From Vibrio tritonius (GTDB lineage: Bacteria > Pseudomonadota > Gammaproteobacteria > Enterobacterales > Vibrionaceae): a DNA stretch of 64,000 nucleotides. The stretch covers positions 2,604,001 to 2,668,000 of the forward strand of contig NZ_AP014635.1 of NCBI RefSeq assembly GCF_001547935.1, in the 5' to 3' direction. The notes under the pieces were generated by a model. It had not been told where the DNA came from. It did not search any database and was given only the letters and a program-made list of their open reading frames with translations. Both the position numbers and the translations under genes were made by a program. How positions within the stretch are numbered: the first letter of the stretch is position 1; each line of letters opens with the position of its first letter. Positions 33,275 through 42,172 of the stretch are shown here, one piece after another.

Positions 33275-36085
33275 TTATTTAAGAGCCCACTTTTTAACTA
33301 CTTTATCAAATTTAAAACCATTATTAAGTAATAAACCTGTCACAGTACCATCCACATTTAACCCAGTAACTTCTGAAATCTTCAAGTTAATTTCACCAAT
33401 AGTCATTGGACGAGACATGTGCTCCGATAACCACTTAACCGCTTGAGTAAAATTCATTCGTCTCACATCATCTCCCCAAGAGGCTAACCCTAAAAACATA
33501 GCTTTAACCAAATGAAAGCGTTTATCTCTTTGGGCCAAGTTTAATAACGTATAGGGCTCTGGATAGTTTGTTAAATCTGTACATTTTAGAACTCCATCAA
33601 CTTCAGAAACGTGAATACCTTTTTGAGTTTTGTTTAGGTACGCTTCTAAGCAATCCAAAGCCTTTGAAATTTCTTCTTCAGTCGAACCGATGTCTCTCTC
33701 TACGAGTCCCCATAAGTCTGGACCAACTTGAATCATCCTATCATTGGGCTGAATTTGTTGAATTTCACCAACTCCACGAAATTCTCGAAGTGTATCTCTA
33801 AGCTCACTCCCTTTCATTGGCGCTCCATTCTCCTCTAGGAATTTAGTAAACGCTTCGGCCATATCAATACGATCTTCCGGAGATTGATTGGAGTCTGAGC
33901 GAGCCCAAACCATTCTATTTAAATAGGTAAGCTGCTCGTCTTTTTCCAATATAATATTTAGAATATAAGTATCAAGTTCTTCCGGTAAGCTAGGGAATTT
34001 TTCCTGAAGTGCTTTTAATAGCCCTGAAGAATGCCACTGCCGTTTTAGAGGTCCTTCATACATCATTTTTTTAACTACAAGACGAATGTTATTGCACATA
34101 CGTTCAGAAATGGGGTTAAAACGCTCTAAGCCATACATTCCTCGACCGTATAATTTTGCCCCCTGGGCCTGAAGAGCATTTTGAGCTCTCCTTTCATCAA
34201 CTTTCTTACCAAGCTGCTCTGTTGCTCGAATTGCAACTTCAGAATAATGAAGAGGTGACTCAGCCTGTTCTAATACTGCAGCTACCGCTGATTCAGCAGA
34301 TTTACCATAAGAAACTAAAATGGCATTGTCATCATCACCGGTGAACTGTAATAGCTCATTAAACTCGTTAAATAGCAGATTATTTAGTTCTAAAGCACCC
34401 ACAGATTCTAGCTGAGACATAATTAAAACTTCAATATCCCTACGCTGCCATAGTTTTTCTTCAGCTTTATCTTTTAATGATTTTCTTAAATATGAAACTG
34501 CTTGTTCCCATTCATCTTGGCTAATGCGAGTAACAATTTTAAAACCATTTATTTTTATTACCCTAATTTTCTGTTCAGAGAATATTTCTAATATTGCTGC
34601 CAGGTGCTCATAATTACTTATAAATCCTTTAAACCACTCATCTTCAAGTTCGAGCATTTCTAAATAAAGTGGCTCTGTTCTTGTCGCAAGTATTTGTCCT
34701 ACTTTTACAGCGATAACATCATCCCAAGACTCTTCACGAATAATTTTATCTATATTCTTTTTTTGTATTTGCCTAACTCGTTCCCTAGTTACACCGATCT
34801 CTTTGCCTGTAGCTTGAAGTGTTAATGCTGGTCCCTGAAATCCTGTTCTCAACTCAATGACCATTCGGTCTTTATCTTTTAATTTTGATAATGTAGATTC
34901 AAAATATTCTTTAAGCGTCTTATTTTCTACCTTGCTGTTTTCTGCATTTCCGAGCTCATCTCGACTCTCAAGTTCATTTATACTAGCTTGTTGTTTTCTT
35001 GAACAAATATCCGAATATTCCAAATTATCTGCCAACTCGATTAACCTTAAACAAAAATCATCATTAGATTTTTTACCAAAATTAGGCCAATTAAACATTT
35101 CGGTTTGATTAATAGAAAGTAATTCACTGAGTACTTCGAACCCTTGAGAAATAAATACATTTTCAAGTCTAACTGAAAATCCCAATTTAGAAATTGATTT
35201 CGTTAAAATCGATTTAGGAATAATATTTAGCAACAAATGAGGGTCATTTTTTTTGGTGACCTCCTTCAGTTCTTTATATCTATATACATCGGCAATTGCT
35301 AATAGTTTTGATGGCAATAAACTAAATTTTTCACAAAAAGACGCATCATCATAAATACCATATACCATTAATTGGTTGGCTATATCAGATGAATATTCAT
35401 TTAAATTTTTTACCCAACTGGCCAGCGGTATATTTTGCCCACCACTCAAAAAATAACGATGATCAGCGGTTCTCGAAAAACATGGACTATCAGCAACTTT
35501 TGAGTAATGACTACCAAACGAATATCGATTTAACTCAACATCTAATACATCAATTGGCCGTGTAGCTTTAAAGTCATACAATCCATCCTGAATGATATGC
35601 GCAAAAATTTCTTCTTTATTTAGCGGCTTACCCACTTTCTTTATCACTTTTTGCGCAGCTTCAACGATTGTATATCTAGATGAATTGTCACTTTGTTTTG
35701 AAACAGAAAATCCACTCTCAGGCATGAGGATATTTTCATACTGCGACAATTCGAGTTCATAACCGAATCCATTGGTAATCAGATAACTAGGGACATCATC
35801 TTGATTGATATTTAAGATGGCTGCGGGTCTATCGGTAGATACATATCCACCCGGTAAAGCCCACTTTACTGATGAAGTAACAATAATATTACCTAAAAGC
35901 ACTGGCGATATTTTTTGTTTAAACTTAATTTTGGGCCGCACAAAGCCAATATGAACAATTCCTAGCAAACTATTGTTAGAACGCTCTTTCCAACCCAACT
36001 CTAATGAGCCCAAGTCACGAAAGACAATAGTTTCAACAGCCTTACCATCATCAATGATAATTAAATATAGTTTTAATGAACTCAT
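33275..36085 (-). CDS. 936-residue dnd-linked protein with HARE-HTH, alpha-CTD-like and sigma-4-like segments
   Basis: A mosaic of transcription-type DNA-binding pieces. Residues about 137-214 look like a HARE-HTH domain (EAAQKVIKKVGKPLNKEEIF). Residues about 296-350 (LGFSVRLENVFISQGF, then FNWPNFGKKSNDD) match the helix-hairpin-helix of the RNA polymerase alpha C-terminal domain. Residues about 395-450 match sigma-70 region 4 (DRMVIELRTGF, GKEIGVTRERVRQIQKKNID). Two more winged-helix-like segments lie at about 595-652 and 735-800. The N-terminal 130 residues are beta-rich and unlike anything I know. No polymerase or nuclease motif is seen. It begins directly after the 132-residue gene (1-base gap) in the restriction-type operon, so it probably recognises DNA rather than transcribes. 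Confidence 0.8.
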   Translation of the reverse strand: MSSLKLYLIIIDDGKAVETIVFRDLGSLELGWKERSNNSLLGIVHIGFVRPKIKFKQKISPVLLGNIIVTSSVKWALPGGYVSTDRPAAILNINQDDVPSYLITNGFGYELELSQYENILMPESGFSVSKQSDNSSRYTIVEAAQKVIKKVGKPLNKEEIFAHIIQDGLYDFKATRPIDVLDVELNRYSFGSHYSKVADSPCFSRTADHRYFLSGGQNIPLASWVKNLNEYSSDIANQLMVYGIYDDASFCEKFSLLPSKLLAIADVYRYKELKEVTKKNDPHLLLNIIPKSILTKSISKLGFSVRLENVFISQGFEVLSELLSINQTEMFNWPNFGKKSNDDFCLRLIELADNLEYSDICSRKQQASINELESRDELGNAENSKVENKTLKEYFESTLSKLKDKDRMVIELRTGFQGPALTLQATGKEIGVTRERVRQIQKKNIDKIIREESWDDVIAVKVGQILATRTEPLYLEMLELEDEWFKGFISNYEHLAAILEIFSEQKIRVIKINGFKIVTRISQDEWEQAVSYLRKSLKDKAEEKLWQRRDIEVLIMSQLESVGALELNNLLFNEFNELLQFTGDDDNAILVSYGKSAESAVAAVLEQAESPLHYSEVAIRATEQLGKKVDERRAQNALQAQGAKLYGRGMYGLERFNPISERMCNNIRLVVKKMMYEGPLKRQWHSSGLLKALQEKFPSLPEELDTYILNIILEKDEQLTYLNRMVWARSDSNQSPEDRIDMAEAFTKFLEENGAPMKGSELRDTLREFRGVGEIQQIQPNDRMIQVGPDLWGLVERDIGSTEEEISKALDCLEAYLNKTQKGIHVSEVDGVLKCTDLTNYPEPYTLLNLAQRDKRFHLVKAMFLGLASWGDDVRRMNFTQAVKWLSEHMSRPMTIGEINLKISEVTGLNVDGTVTGLLLNNGFKFDKVVKKWALK

Positions 36086-36086
36086 A

Positions 36087-36485
36087 CTATTTCATGAAAT
36101 ATTCTTCAAATGGGAATTGACCCGTAGATTGATATGTTTGGTACAGTTCTCTAATACCTTTTTCAGCCAACCTTTCAATATAGCCGTATATTGATGTTCC
36201 TTCTGGTACTAAATTACTATTTTCTAATGCTGTATATAAAGTACGCTCTTCGTCTAATTCAGCAACACGTAACGTATTTAGACTCTTATCTTCTAGTACT
36301 GGCGCATTAACTTTATTTTTTATTCCAAGGGCAACCATTAAACGATATAAATCGAACTTAATCAATTTCGTGCCTTCTTCACCATCACCAGGATTTAGCT
36401 CATCAAGTAATTCATCTAACTGTGCCATTCCAACAGCAGTCAAACCAACACGATTTGGCTCATCCATATCAATCACCTCTTTCAA
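36087..36485 (-). CDS. 132-residue partner of the zinc-hook ATPase
   Basis: A small acidic, helical protein (MKEVIDMDEPNRVGLTAVGM) with KFDLYRLMVALGIKN near the middle and AEKGIRELYQTYQ at the end. Its start overlaps the upstream ATPase gene by 17 bases, which suggests tight co-translation and a physical complex. By position it mirrors DndE, which follows DndD in the modification operon, and both are 120-130 residue helical proteins; direct homology is not obvious by eye. The Met at residue 7 is an alternative start. Function unknown. Confidence 0.75.
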   Translation of the reverse strand: MKEVIDMDEPNRVGLTAVGMAQLDELLDELNPGDGEEGTKLIKFDLYRLMVALGIKNKVNAPVLEDKSLNTLRVAELDEERTLYTALENSNLVPEGTSIYGYIERLAEKGIRELYQTYQSTGQFPFEEYFMK

Positions 36486-38451
36486 TTCTTGATTCTGTTG
36501 CAGAAATACGCTTTATCTGATAACGAGCACCTATTCTTTCTGCAAAATGACTTAAATCTTTTTTAGGATCAATCTCTCCCTCATGTACCAATAATACGAC
36601 TTGCTCAGCCATCTTCGGCAAGTATTTAAGTACATTACTTCTATGCTTAGGATCTAAACGTCCTAAAGGCGTATCCATCACAATTGCGCCTGAATTTCTT
36701 GCTGTTCGATTTAAGCCATCAATTAATGATAAGGCGACAACTTGCTCTGCCCCAGCACTTCTTTCTTTAAGGGTTCTTCCTTCATGATCAATAATAGATA
36801 GTCCATAGTTTCTATTTATCTCTAAGCCACTATATGATTTCTCAGTAGTTAACTCAGAAAATGCCTCAGATGCGTATTTTTGTACATTGGATCTGAGCGA
36901 GTCACGTAACAGATCAATGCCATCAGAAAAAATACATTCTAGTTCCTGGCATAAATTAACCCTTCTAGAACTTAACTGCCCTTGAGCTCCTGCACTCTTT
37001 GAAATTAATGTAGCAATATGGTCTTGTCTCTTTTGGTTTTCATCAATAGATTGCTTGATTTTAGATAAATCATTTTTTATTCGAGATACATGAATAATCA
37101 GTTGCTCACGCTTTTCACGTTGTCGCATAATTTGATCGGTATCGTACTCTCGAATTTCTTCATCTATTTCATCTAGCTTGGTTTCGATTCTTATTAATTC
37201 AATATCACTTTGCCGCTGTTTATTTACAATCTGAACAATACGACTACATTCACTATGTGAAGTGATTTTTGATAATTTATCAATTTTGCTATTCAAATCT
37301 CTGACATTTTCAACATCAGTTACTGACAGCTCTGCCTCTGCCAAGTACTGTTCTATTGATGACTTTATTTTAGCCATATTGTCTTCGGGAATGTGTTGAC
37401 CACAAGTCGGGCATAAAGGATTATCTAATGTCGCTTTTAATTCTGATATTTTATTTTTTAATGAAACTTCACGAGATAGCGCATCTTGAATACTATTTCT
37501 TCTAAGCTTGAGATCATCTAAGATAGGGCTGACACTTTCAGATAAGACATCCTTCCAAGCCGTTTTTAATAACTGACGTTGCTCATCTTTGAGATTGGCT
37601 AATTGCTGTTCCGTTACTTTTTTTTCTCCAATCAATCCTTCAAGCTGAATTTTTTTCTTCTGCACAGCTTCCGTATTTTTCAACTCATCATCTATTACGT
37701 CAATTTCATTCTGTTTTTCAGTGAGTTGTGCTTTTAAATCTCTCTGATCTTTTTCTAGTGAAGTAAGCTGAATATCAAGCTGTCTCTGTTGCTCTGCATA
37801 TTGCTGTAGCTCTTTATCTTTTTTTGCATCTTTCGCTTGAAGAGCACGTGCTTTTTTACTCAAGGTTCTAAGTTCATCTCTTCCATGAATAAGAGCAGGA
37901 ACACCTAATGCTTGTTCAATATGCTCTTTTATCTTTTCACCTTGTTCGCTTTCTTCAATCAATAAATTTTCATATTCCTGAAGCAATTCACCATCAAAAA
38001 GAAAAAACCTAGAAATTTCCTCAGGGATAACCTGATTTATTTTATTTATAATTCTATCAGCAGTTAGCACTTCACCATTGACTCTTAAACCAACATTTTC
38101 TTCAAAATCTGAATCATTTTTAGGTTCAGAGATATACTCTTTTTTCTTTATATGGCGCTTTAACTCATATTGTTTTCCAGCATGTGAAAACTTAAGAGTT
38201 ACCCCCATTGACCAGTCTCCTTCAGCAGCAGAGTCCATATTAACAAGGTTAACTCTAGGAATTTCTCTTAAATGTCGACCAATAGCACTTCCGTAAAATC
38301 CCCATCTTATAGAATTGAGGAAACTTGTTTTACCACGCATATTATCGCCAAATAAAAGCATTACATTTTGAGTTTCATGCTGGGGAAATTGAACTTTTTG
38401 CTCTCCCTTATAGGGCATAAAGTTTCTTATACTTAATTCTTCAAGTTTCAT
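36469..38451 (-). CDS. Rad50/DndD-like ATPase with zinc hook
   Basis: A 660-residue SMC-type ATPase. The Walker A GDNMRGKTS is at residues 35-43, FFLFDGELLQEYE near 150 parallels the FFFDGE of DndD, coiled coils run about 190-500 and are interrupted by CPTC at 347-350 (NPLCPTCGQHIPED), a Rad50-type zinc hook that the DndD in this window lacks. Signature (ERSAGAEQVVALSLIDGLN) and Walker B (GAIVMDTPLGRLDPKHRSN) are near 560-610. It lies in the restriction-side operon, overlapping the 65-residue gene by four bases. It probably couples ATP use to DNA inspection for the helicase/nuclease partner. Confidence 0.88.
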   Translation of the reverse strand: MKLEELSIRNFMPYKGEQKVQFPQHETQNVMLLFGDNMRGKTSFLNSIRWGFYGSAIGRHLREIPRVNLVNMDSAAEGDWSMGVTLKFSHAGKQYELKRHIKKKEYISEPKNDSDFEENVGLRVNGEVLTADRIINKINQVIPEEISRFFLFDGELLQEYENLLIEESEQGEKIKEHIEQALGVPALIHGRDELRTLSKKARALQAKDAKKDKELQQYAEQQRQLDIQLTSLEKDQRDLKAQLTEKQNEIDVIDDELKNTEAVQKKKIQLEGLIGEKKVTEQQLANLKDEQRQLLKTAWKDVLSESVSPILDDLKLRRNSIQDALSREVSLKNKISELKATLDNPLCPTCGQHIPEDNMAKIKSSIEQYLAEAELSVTDVENVRDLNSKIDKLSKITSHSECSRIVQIVNKQRQSDIELIRIETKLDEIDEEIREYDTDQIMRQREKREQLIIHVSRIKNDLSKIKQSIDENQKRQDHIATLISKSAGAQGQLSSRRVNLCQELECIFSDGIDLLRDSLRSNVQKYASEAFSELTTEKSYSGLEINRNYGLSIIDHEGRTLKERSAGAEQVVALSLIDGLNRTARNSGAIVMDTPLGRLDPKHRSNVLKYLPKMAEQVVLLVHEGEIDPKKDLSHFAERIGARYQIKRISATESRIERGD

Positions 38452-38645
38452 ATAAGTTTATATTCCTCATCTTTCACCAACTCATCTTCTATAAGAGCTT
38501 CCATCTTTTTTAGAGTAATTCTCTCTTTATCATATTGATGCGCACTTTGTAGTTGATAGCATTGCTTTATAAGGTCATCAGCAACTAACAATCCCTTTTG
38601 TTCCTTAATTTTTAGTAGAACACTCAACGGATCACTTTTATTCAT
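38448..38645 (-). CDS. 65-residue helical protein between helicase and ATPase genes
   Basis: A short charged protein (MNKSDPLSVLLKIKEQKGLL) predicted to be two or three helices, with no known motif. It overlaps the helicase gene by 8 bases and the ATPase gene by four, so both flanks are translationally coupled; this supports it as a real gene despite its size. It is probably an adaptor subunit. Nothing else can be said from sequence. Confidence 0.7.
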   Translation of the reverse strand: MNKSDPLSVLLKIKEQKGLLVADDLIKQCYQLQSAHQYDKERITLKKMEALIEDELVKDEEYKLI

Positions 38646-40752
38646 TATCTTCTCCTACTTCTATACCATCAGTTTCAAGCAGACCAATTTCTTCTGGATC
38701 AATACCCAAATCAATGGCAATAGAGATTAATTTATTCGCACCAGACTTATTCACTGCCGTTTTTGAAAATTGAATACTTCTTTGCAGTTCACTTTTTAAC
38801 AACGACAATTGTCCAGGCTCTAGATCCAGACTAATAGGAACAACTACAGCATCGTAAATTACTGCTAAATACTTTCCTTTGCACGTACGCAGTACACGTC
38901 CACGCCGCTGAATAAATTGCCGTGGATTTTGAGATGATGCAAGAATAACAGCATGGGAAATTTTTGGAATATCAACACCTTGATCTAAACAGCGAATTGA
39001 AACCATAATACCACCGAACTGTTTAAACCACTCAAGAGAAGCAGCCTGATCTCCAGACATATTAGTGTGATATTCACATGGTGAATAACCTTCTTTAACT
39101 AGCAGCTCCATAACTTCATCAAGCTGATATTGATCTTCACAGTAGACTAACCAACTTTTACCTTCCACATAATTTTCTTTTATCGTTCTAATGGCATATG
39201 GAATTTTTCGGGCGGCTTTTTTTGCTATTCGAGAACGTTGAATTAATAGATTTTGAACTCTAGCTGATACAATAGGCTTGCCATTATCATCACGTTTAGA
39301 GCGAGCAAACTCTTTAGAAATTTCCTTTGTTGCAACTTTCCAGTTATCAGACTCTTCTTCCGTTAAGTTTATTGGCTGAGGATGGTATTCGTACTTAACC
39401 AAACGACCATCGGCTATTGCATCTTCCAAAGTATATGGTGGTTGCACAATCGGGCCAAAATAATCAAGTATTCTTTTGGTTCCCAAAAAGTCATTATATC
39501 TGCGAGGTGTCGCGCTTAAGGCAAGGCGCTTGCCTCCTTGAATAAGAAGTGCGTTTGAATTCTCTTGACTACCTATTTCATGAACTTCATCAGCAATGAC
39601 CATAAGGTGATCACCGCCAAAAATTTCACTTTGGAATGCTTGTGTTCTTGCTGTAGACATCGTCGCTAATACGACTCGCTTACCAGCATTAGCCACCGGA
39701 CGAGTGAACTTATTTAATCGCTTATTTAGCTTCCACTTATTAAACCCATCACCAGCTTTCAATAAAATAACGTCAGGAATTTCTTCTTGAATCTCTTTAG
39801 TCCATTGTTTATGAAGCAGCCGATCAGGCACAAGTACAAGAGCAACGCCATCGTGTTCCAAGTGTTCAGCTAAAGCAACTAATGCAGTAAATGTCTTACC
39901 ACTTCCTGTCGCATGTTCTAAAATCCCACAACAACCTTGAGTCTTCCATGCGTTAAGTGCATTTAATTGATGAGGTAGTGGTGTTCGTTTTTGTTTCATT
40001 TTAGATTTGTTTTTTTCGATATGTTTTTTACCAACATGAAAATAATCAATTAACTCAGCACCATTGATTTCATCAATCGTGTTTTTTGCTATAGACTCTA
40101 ATTTCTGTTTGCTCAGCTCAGGGAAAGGGATGACACAAAGCCCTTCAACATCGTTGTTCCATAATTTTTCGAAATAAAGGACATTACGCTTAACTTGCCG
40201 CTCATCTCGCCCATGTTCCCAGCTACGATAAACATCCAGAGTCTCATGGTTACCTCTTTCGTGCCACCCATTCCATGACTCATTTACCGACCCTTTAAAA
40301 CTAACTATATTTCCCTGTTCATCTTTTAGAAGCCCAAGCTTTGCATGGTATTCACCTTTTGCTTCAGGTAAAAATACAATTTTTATATCTAAAACACCGA
40401 GCTTAACTAATGTGGCAAGTGCTTCAGTATTTTTTGCTATATCGCTAGTAGTCAAAAGGTCATCAACATCATCTGATACCGCTTGTTCTACTACATTTAG
40501 ATTTCGATAACCTTCAGCTATCGCACCTATATCAGATTCAGTAATACTTGGAGAACAAATAAGTCGAATTTTGCCTCCACGTTTAGCAAATTCAATAACG
40601 TTCGGACCAATTATGAGGAATACTGAAGAGCGAAAATATCCGACAGATCTGTCATAAAAAATTGAGTTATCTAAAGCTGGTTTATAAAAACTTTCGACTA
40701 AATCATCTTCACCAGTGAAGTATTCTTCCTTTAAATCAATATCTTGCAGCAT
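38638..40752 (-). CDS. Phosphorothioation-system restriction protein: PLD plus DEAD/DEAH helicase
   Basis: A 704-residue protein of the dnd-linked restriction family (TIGR04095-type). The N-terminal third is phospholipase-D-like, with YHAKLGLLKD and later FKGSVNES (HxK...GS pattern near residues 136-156 of this start), the likely nuclease. Superfamily-2 helicase motifs follow: HATGSGKT (motif I), IADEVHEIG (motif II, DEVH), LALSATPRR (motif III), and QFIQRRGRVLRTC (motif VI). The Met at 40752 (MLQDIDLKEEYFTGE) fits the family start better than 40770. It is the first gene of a five- to seven-gene minus-strand operon. It should cleave DNA lacking phosphorothioates. Confidence 0.88.
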   Translation of the reverse strand: MLQDIDLKEEYFTGEDDLVESFYKPALDNSIFYDRSVGYFRSSVFLIIGPNVIEFAKRGGKIRLICSPSITESDIGAIAEGYRNLNVVEQAVSDDVDDLLTTSDIAKNTEALATLVKLGVLDIKIVFLPEAKGEYHAKLGLLKDEQGNIVSFKGSVNESWNGWHERGNHETLDVYRSWEHGRDERQVKRNVLYFEKLWNNDVEGLCVIPFPELSKQKLESIAKNTIDEINGAELIDYFHVGKKHIEKNKSKMKQKRTPLPHQLNALNAWKTQGCCGILEHATGSGKTFTALVALAEHLEHDGVALVLVPDRLLHKQWTKEIQEEIPDVILLKAGDGFNKWKLNKRLNKFTRPVANAGKRVVLATMSTARTQAFQSEIFGGDHLMVIADEVHEIGSQENSNALLIQGGKRLALSATPRRYNDFLGTKRILDYFGPIVQPPYTLEDAIADGRLVKYEYHPQPINLTEEESDNWKVATKEISKEFARSKRDDNGKPIVSARVQNLLIQRSRIAKKAARKIPYAIRTIKENYVEGKSWLVYCEDQYQLDEVMELLVKEGYSPCEYHTNMSGDQAASLEWFKQFGGIMVSIRCLDQGVDIPKISHAVILASSQNPRQFIQRRGRVLRTCKGKYLAVIYDAVVVPISLDLEPGQLSLLKSELQRSIQFSKTAVNKSGANKLISIAIDLGIDPEEIGLLETDGIEVGEDNE

Positions 40753-40770
40753 ATACATAACCCATTGCAA

Positions 40771-41299
40771 ACAAGCTCATCCGGTTGAGATACATTTAAT
40801 TATGAAATCCATATTATCAAAACGTAACTAGCTATTTTTCTGCTAAATACAGGATATAGGATAACGAGTACTGTCGTGACGACACGTATGGTTAACAAGT
40901 TTCACTATAACCAGCACCAGCAAATTATCTAACTACCCATCTGCAACTACACATGGGATTCCTAGCTCCTCAATTGAACTTATGCCGTCATTTTTATTAC
41001 TCACTGCATATGGAGAAGACTTCGATAAGATGCTGAGTGCGCTTAATAAATCCAATGTTATGACCTATCCAACTAACCTTTTAGTATCATCATAAAGTAT
41101 TAGTGCATCAAAAGTCATATCAAAATTGACATTCTTTGACAAAATTCGTGTATTTTATTGATATAAATGTAATCTTAATTTTAAGTGCCTACAGAAACCA
41201 TAGCGTTTGGGAAATTCACACAGTCTCACTGAACTGAATTGACTACATAACCACCTCACGCGCTGCGCTCCCTCCCCACCCCTCCCTCTAAAGAAGGAG
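40771..41299. other. Island right flank without an intact gene
   Basis: No convincing complete gene. An in-frame stretch of about 60 codons (40901-41096, plus strand, containing MPSFLLLTAYGEDFDKMLSA) reads protein-like and ends in TAA, but has no proper start and no family I can name, so it may be a decayed fragment. CCCCTCCC...GGAGGGGG at 41277-41302 forms a hairpin next to the tandem repeats. No tRNA or attachment-site duplication is recognised. Confidence 0.4.
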
Positions 41300-41638
41300 G
41301 GGGCTGATCGAGCACGTTGCTGGACCAGCAATTCCCCGGCCAATGGCTTAATGTCCGGGATAATTAAACCTCTACCGTTTACTGCTACATTAATTTGTCG
41401 CTGAGATGAAAAGCGTCATTACCAGCCCTACCTCAAAGCTGACGGGGCCGTTCGAGCATGTTGCGGATGCGGCAATTCCCCGGCCAATGGCTTAGTGTCC
41501 GAGATAATTAAACCTCTACCGTTTACTGCTACATTAATTTGTCGCTGAGATGAAAAGCGTCATTACCAGCCCTACCTCAAAGCTCACGGGGCTGATCGAA
41601 CACGTTGCTGAAGCAGCAATTCCCCTACCAATGGCTAA
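41300..41638. repeat. Tandem 144-bp repeat, two full units and a partial third
   Basis: Units begin at 41300, 41444 and 41588 with GGGGCTGATCGA or a close variant. Units one and two match closely over 144 bases (shared block GATAATTAAACCTCTACCGT and beyond); the third stops after about 50 bases. Each unit start can form a hairpin, TTGCTG-GAC-CAGCAA in the first and TTGCTG-AAG-CAGCAA in the third; the second carries a variant with one mismatch. No reading frame is conserved across units. Confidence 0.85.
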
Positions 41639-41668
41639 GGCTATGGTTTACTGATACAAGAATGTTAT

Positions 41669-41905
41669 TTAATCAAATAGCTTCTTGGGTGGCATAAGCC
41701 ATGCTGGTGGTTGTGCTAGGTGCTTATTTTGGCGAGCTTCGTTCTCTGTCGCGGTTTTGAGGGTGTTGTCGACTTCTGGCAACGAGATAGTTTGCTCGGA
41801 AATCATAAGAGGTTTTTGTTGCTGTTCTAAACAAAAAGTAATTGAACTAACTAGGCAACCTGCCACAGCAAACAAAATGAGAAAATTACGGGCTTTTAAG
41901 AGCAC
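41669..41905 (-). CDS. Small putative lipoprotein
   Basis: A 78-residue protein with a short signal: MLLKARNFLILFAVAGC, where VAGC fits a lipobox and Cys17 would be lipidated. The mature part is polar, Pro/Gln-rich, ending PPAWLMPPKKLFD. Hydrophobic leader, lipobox and lack of a better frame support it as real, but it is short and I know no family. An alternative is a small membrane-anchored protein. It lies alone between the tandem repeats and the HD-GYP gene. Confidence 0.5.
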   Translation of the reverse strand: MLLKARNFLILFAVAGCLVSSITFCLEQQQKPLMISEQTISLPEVDNTLKTATENEARQNKHLAQPPAWLMPPKKLFD

Positions 41906-42172
41906 GTTTGCACCTTTCCATGAACATTAAACAGCGGATCAGCTCAATGTTTTGGCAAAGGCGAAACCGGAGAAGAGAAGAATAACTAACTATTTAGGGC
42001 TAGACTATCAGGTAGATTTTGCCTGCTCCATACCTGAAAACAGGTAGAATTCGCATTTAGCTCTCAAAATCAGCAATTTAATTTACATATTTATCATTAA
42101 AAACACTCTTTAACTTTGTTGAAAAAATCTAGATCAAATTGTCGAGAATATGTGGGTGAGTCAATTTGTCCC

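Noticed and set aside
36087-36485. DndE paralogue
   Set aside because: Position and size are suggestive, but I see no convincing residue match, so I did not name it DndE.
40800-41299. Attachment site or integrase remnant at the island edge
   Set aside because: I found no tRNA end, no direct repeat matching the left edge, and no recombinase motif.
41155-41343. Arg-rich 62-codon frame on the minus strand
   Set aside because: It runs across the hairpin CCCCTCCC...GGAGGGG and into the tandem repeat, has no start signal, and looks like a by-product of G+C-rich repeats.
41300-41638. CRISPR array
   Set aside because: The repeat unit is 144 bases, not 25-40, with no spacers and no cas genes nearby.
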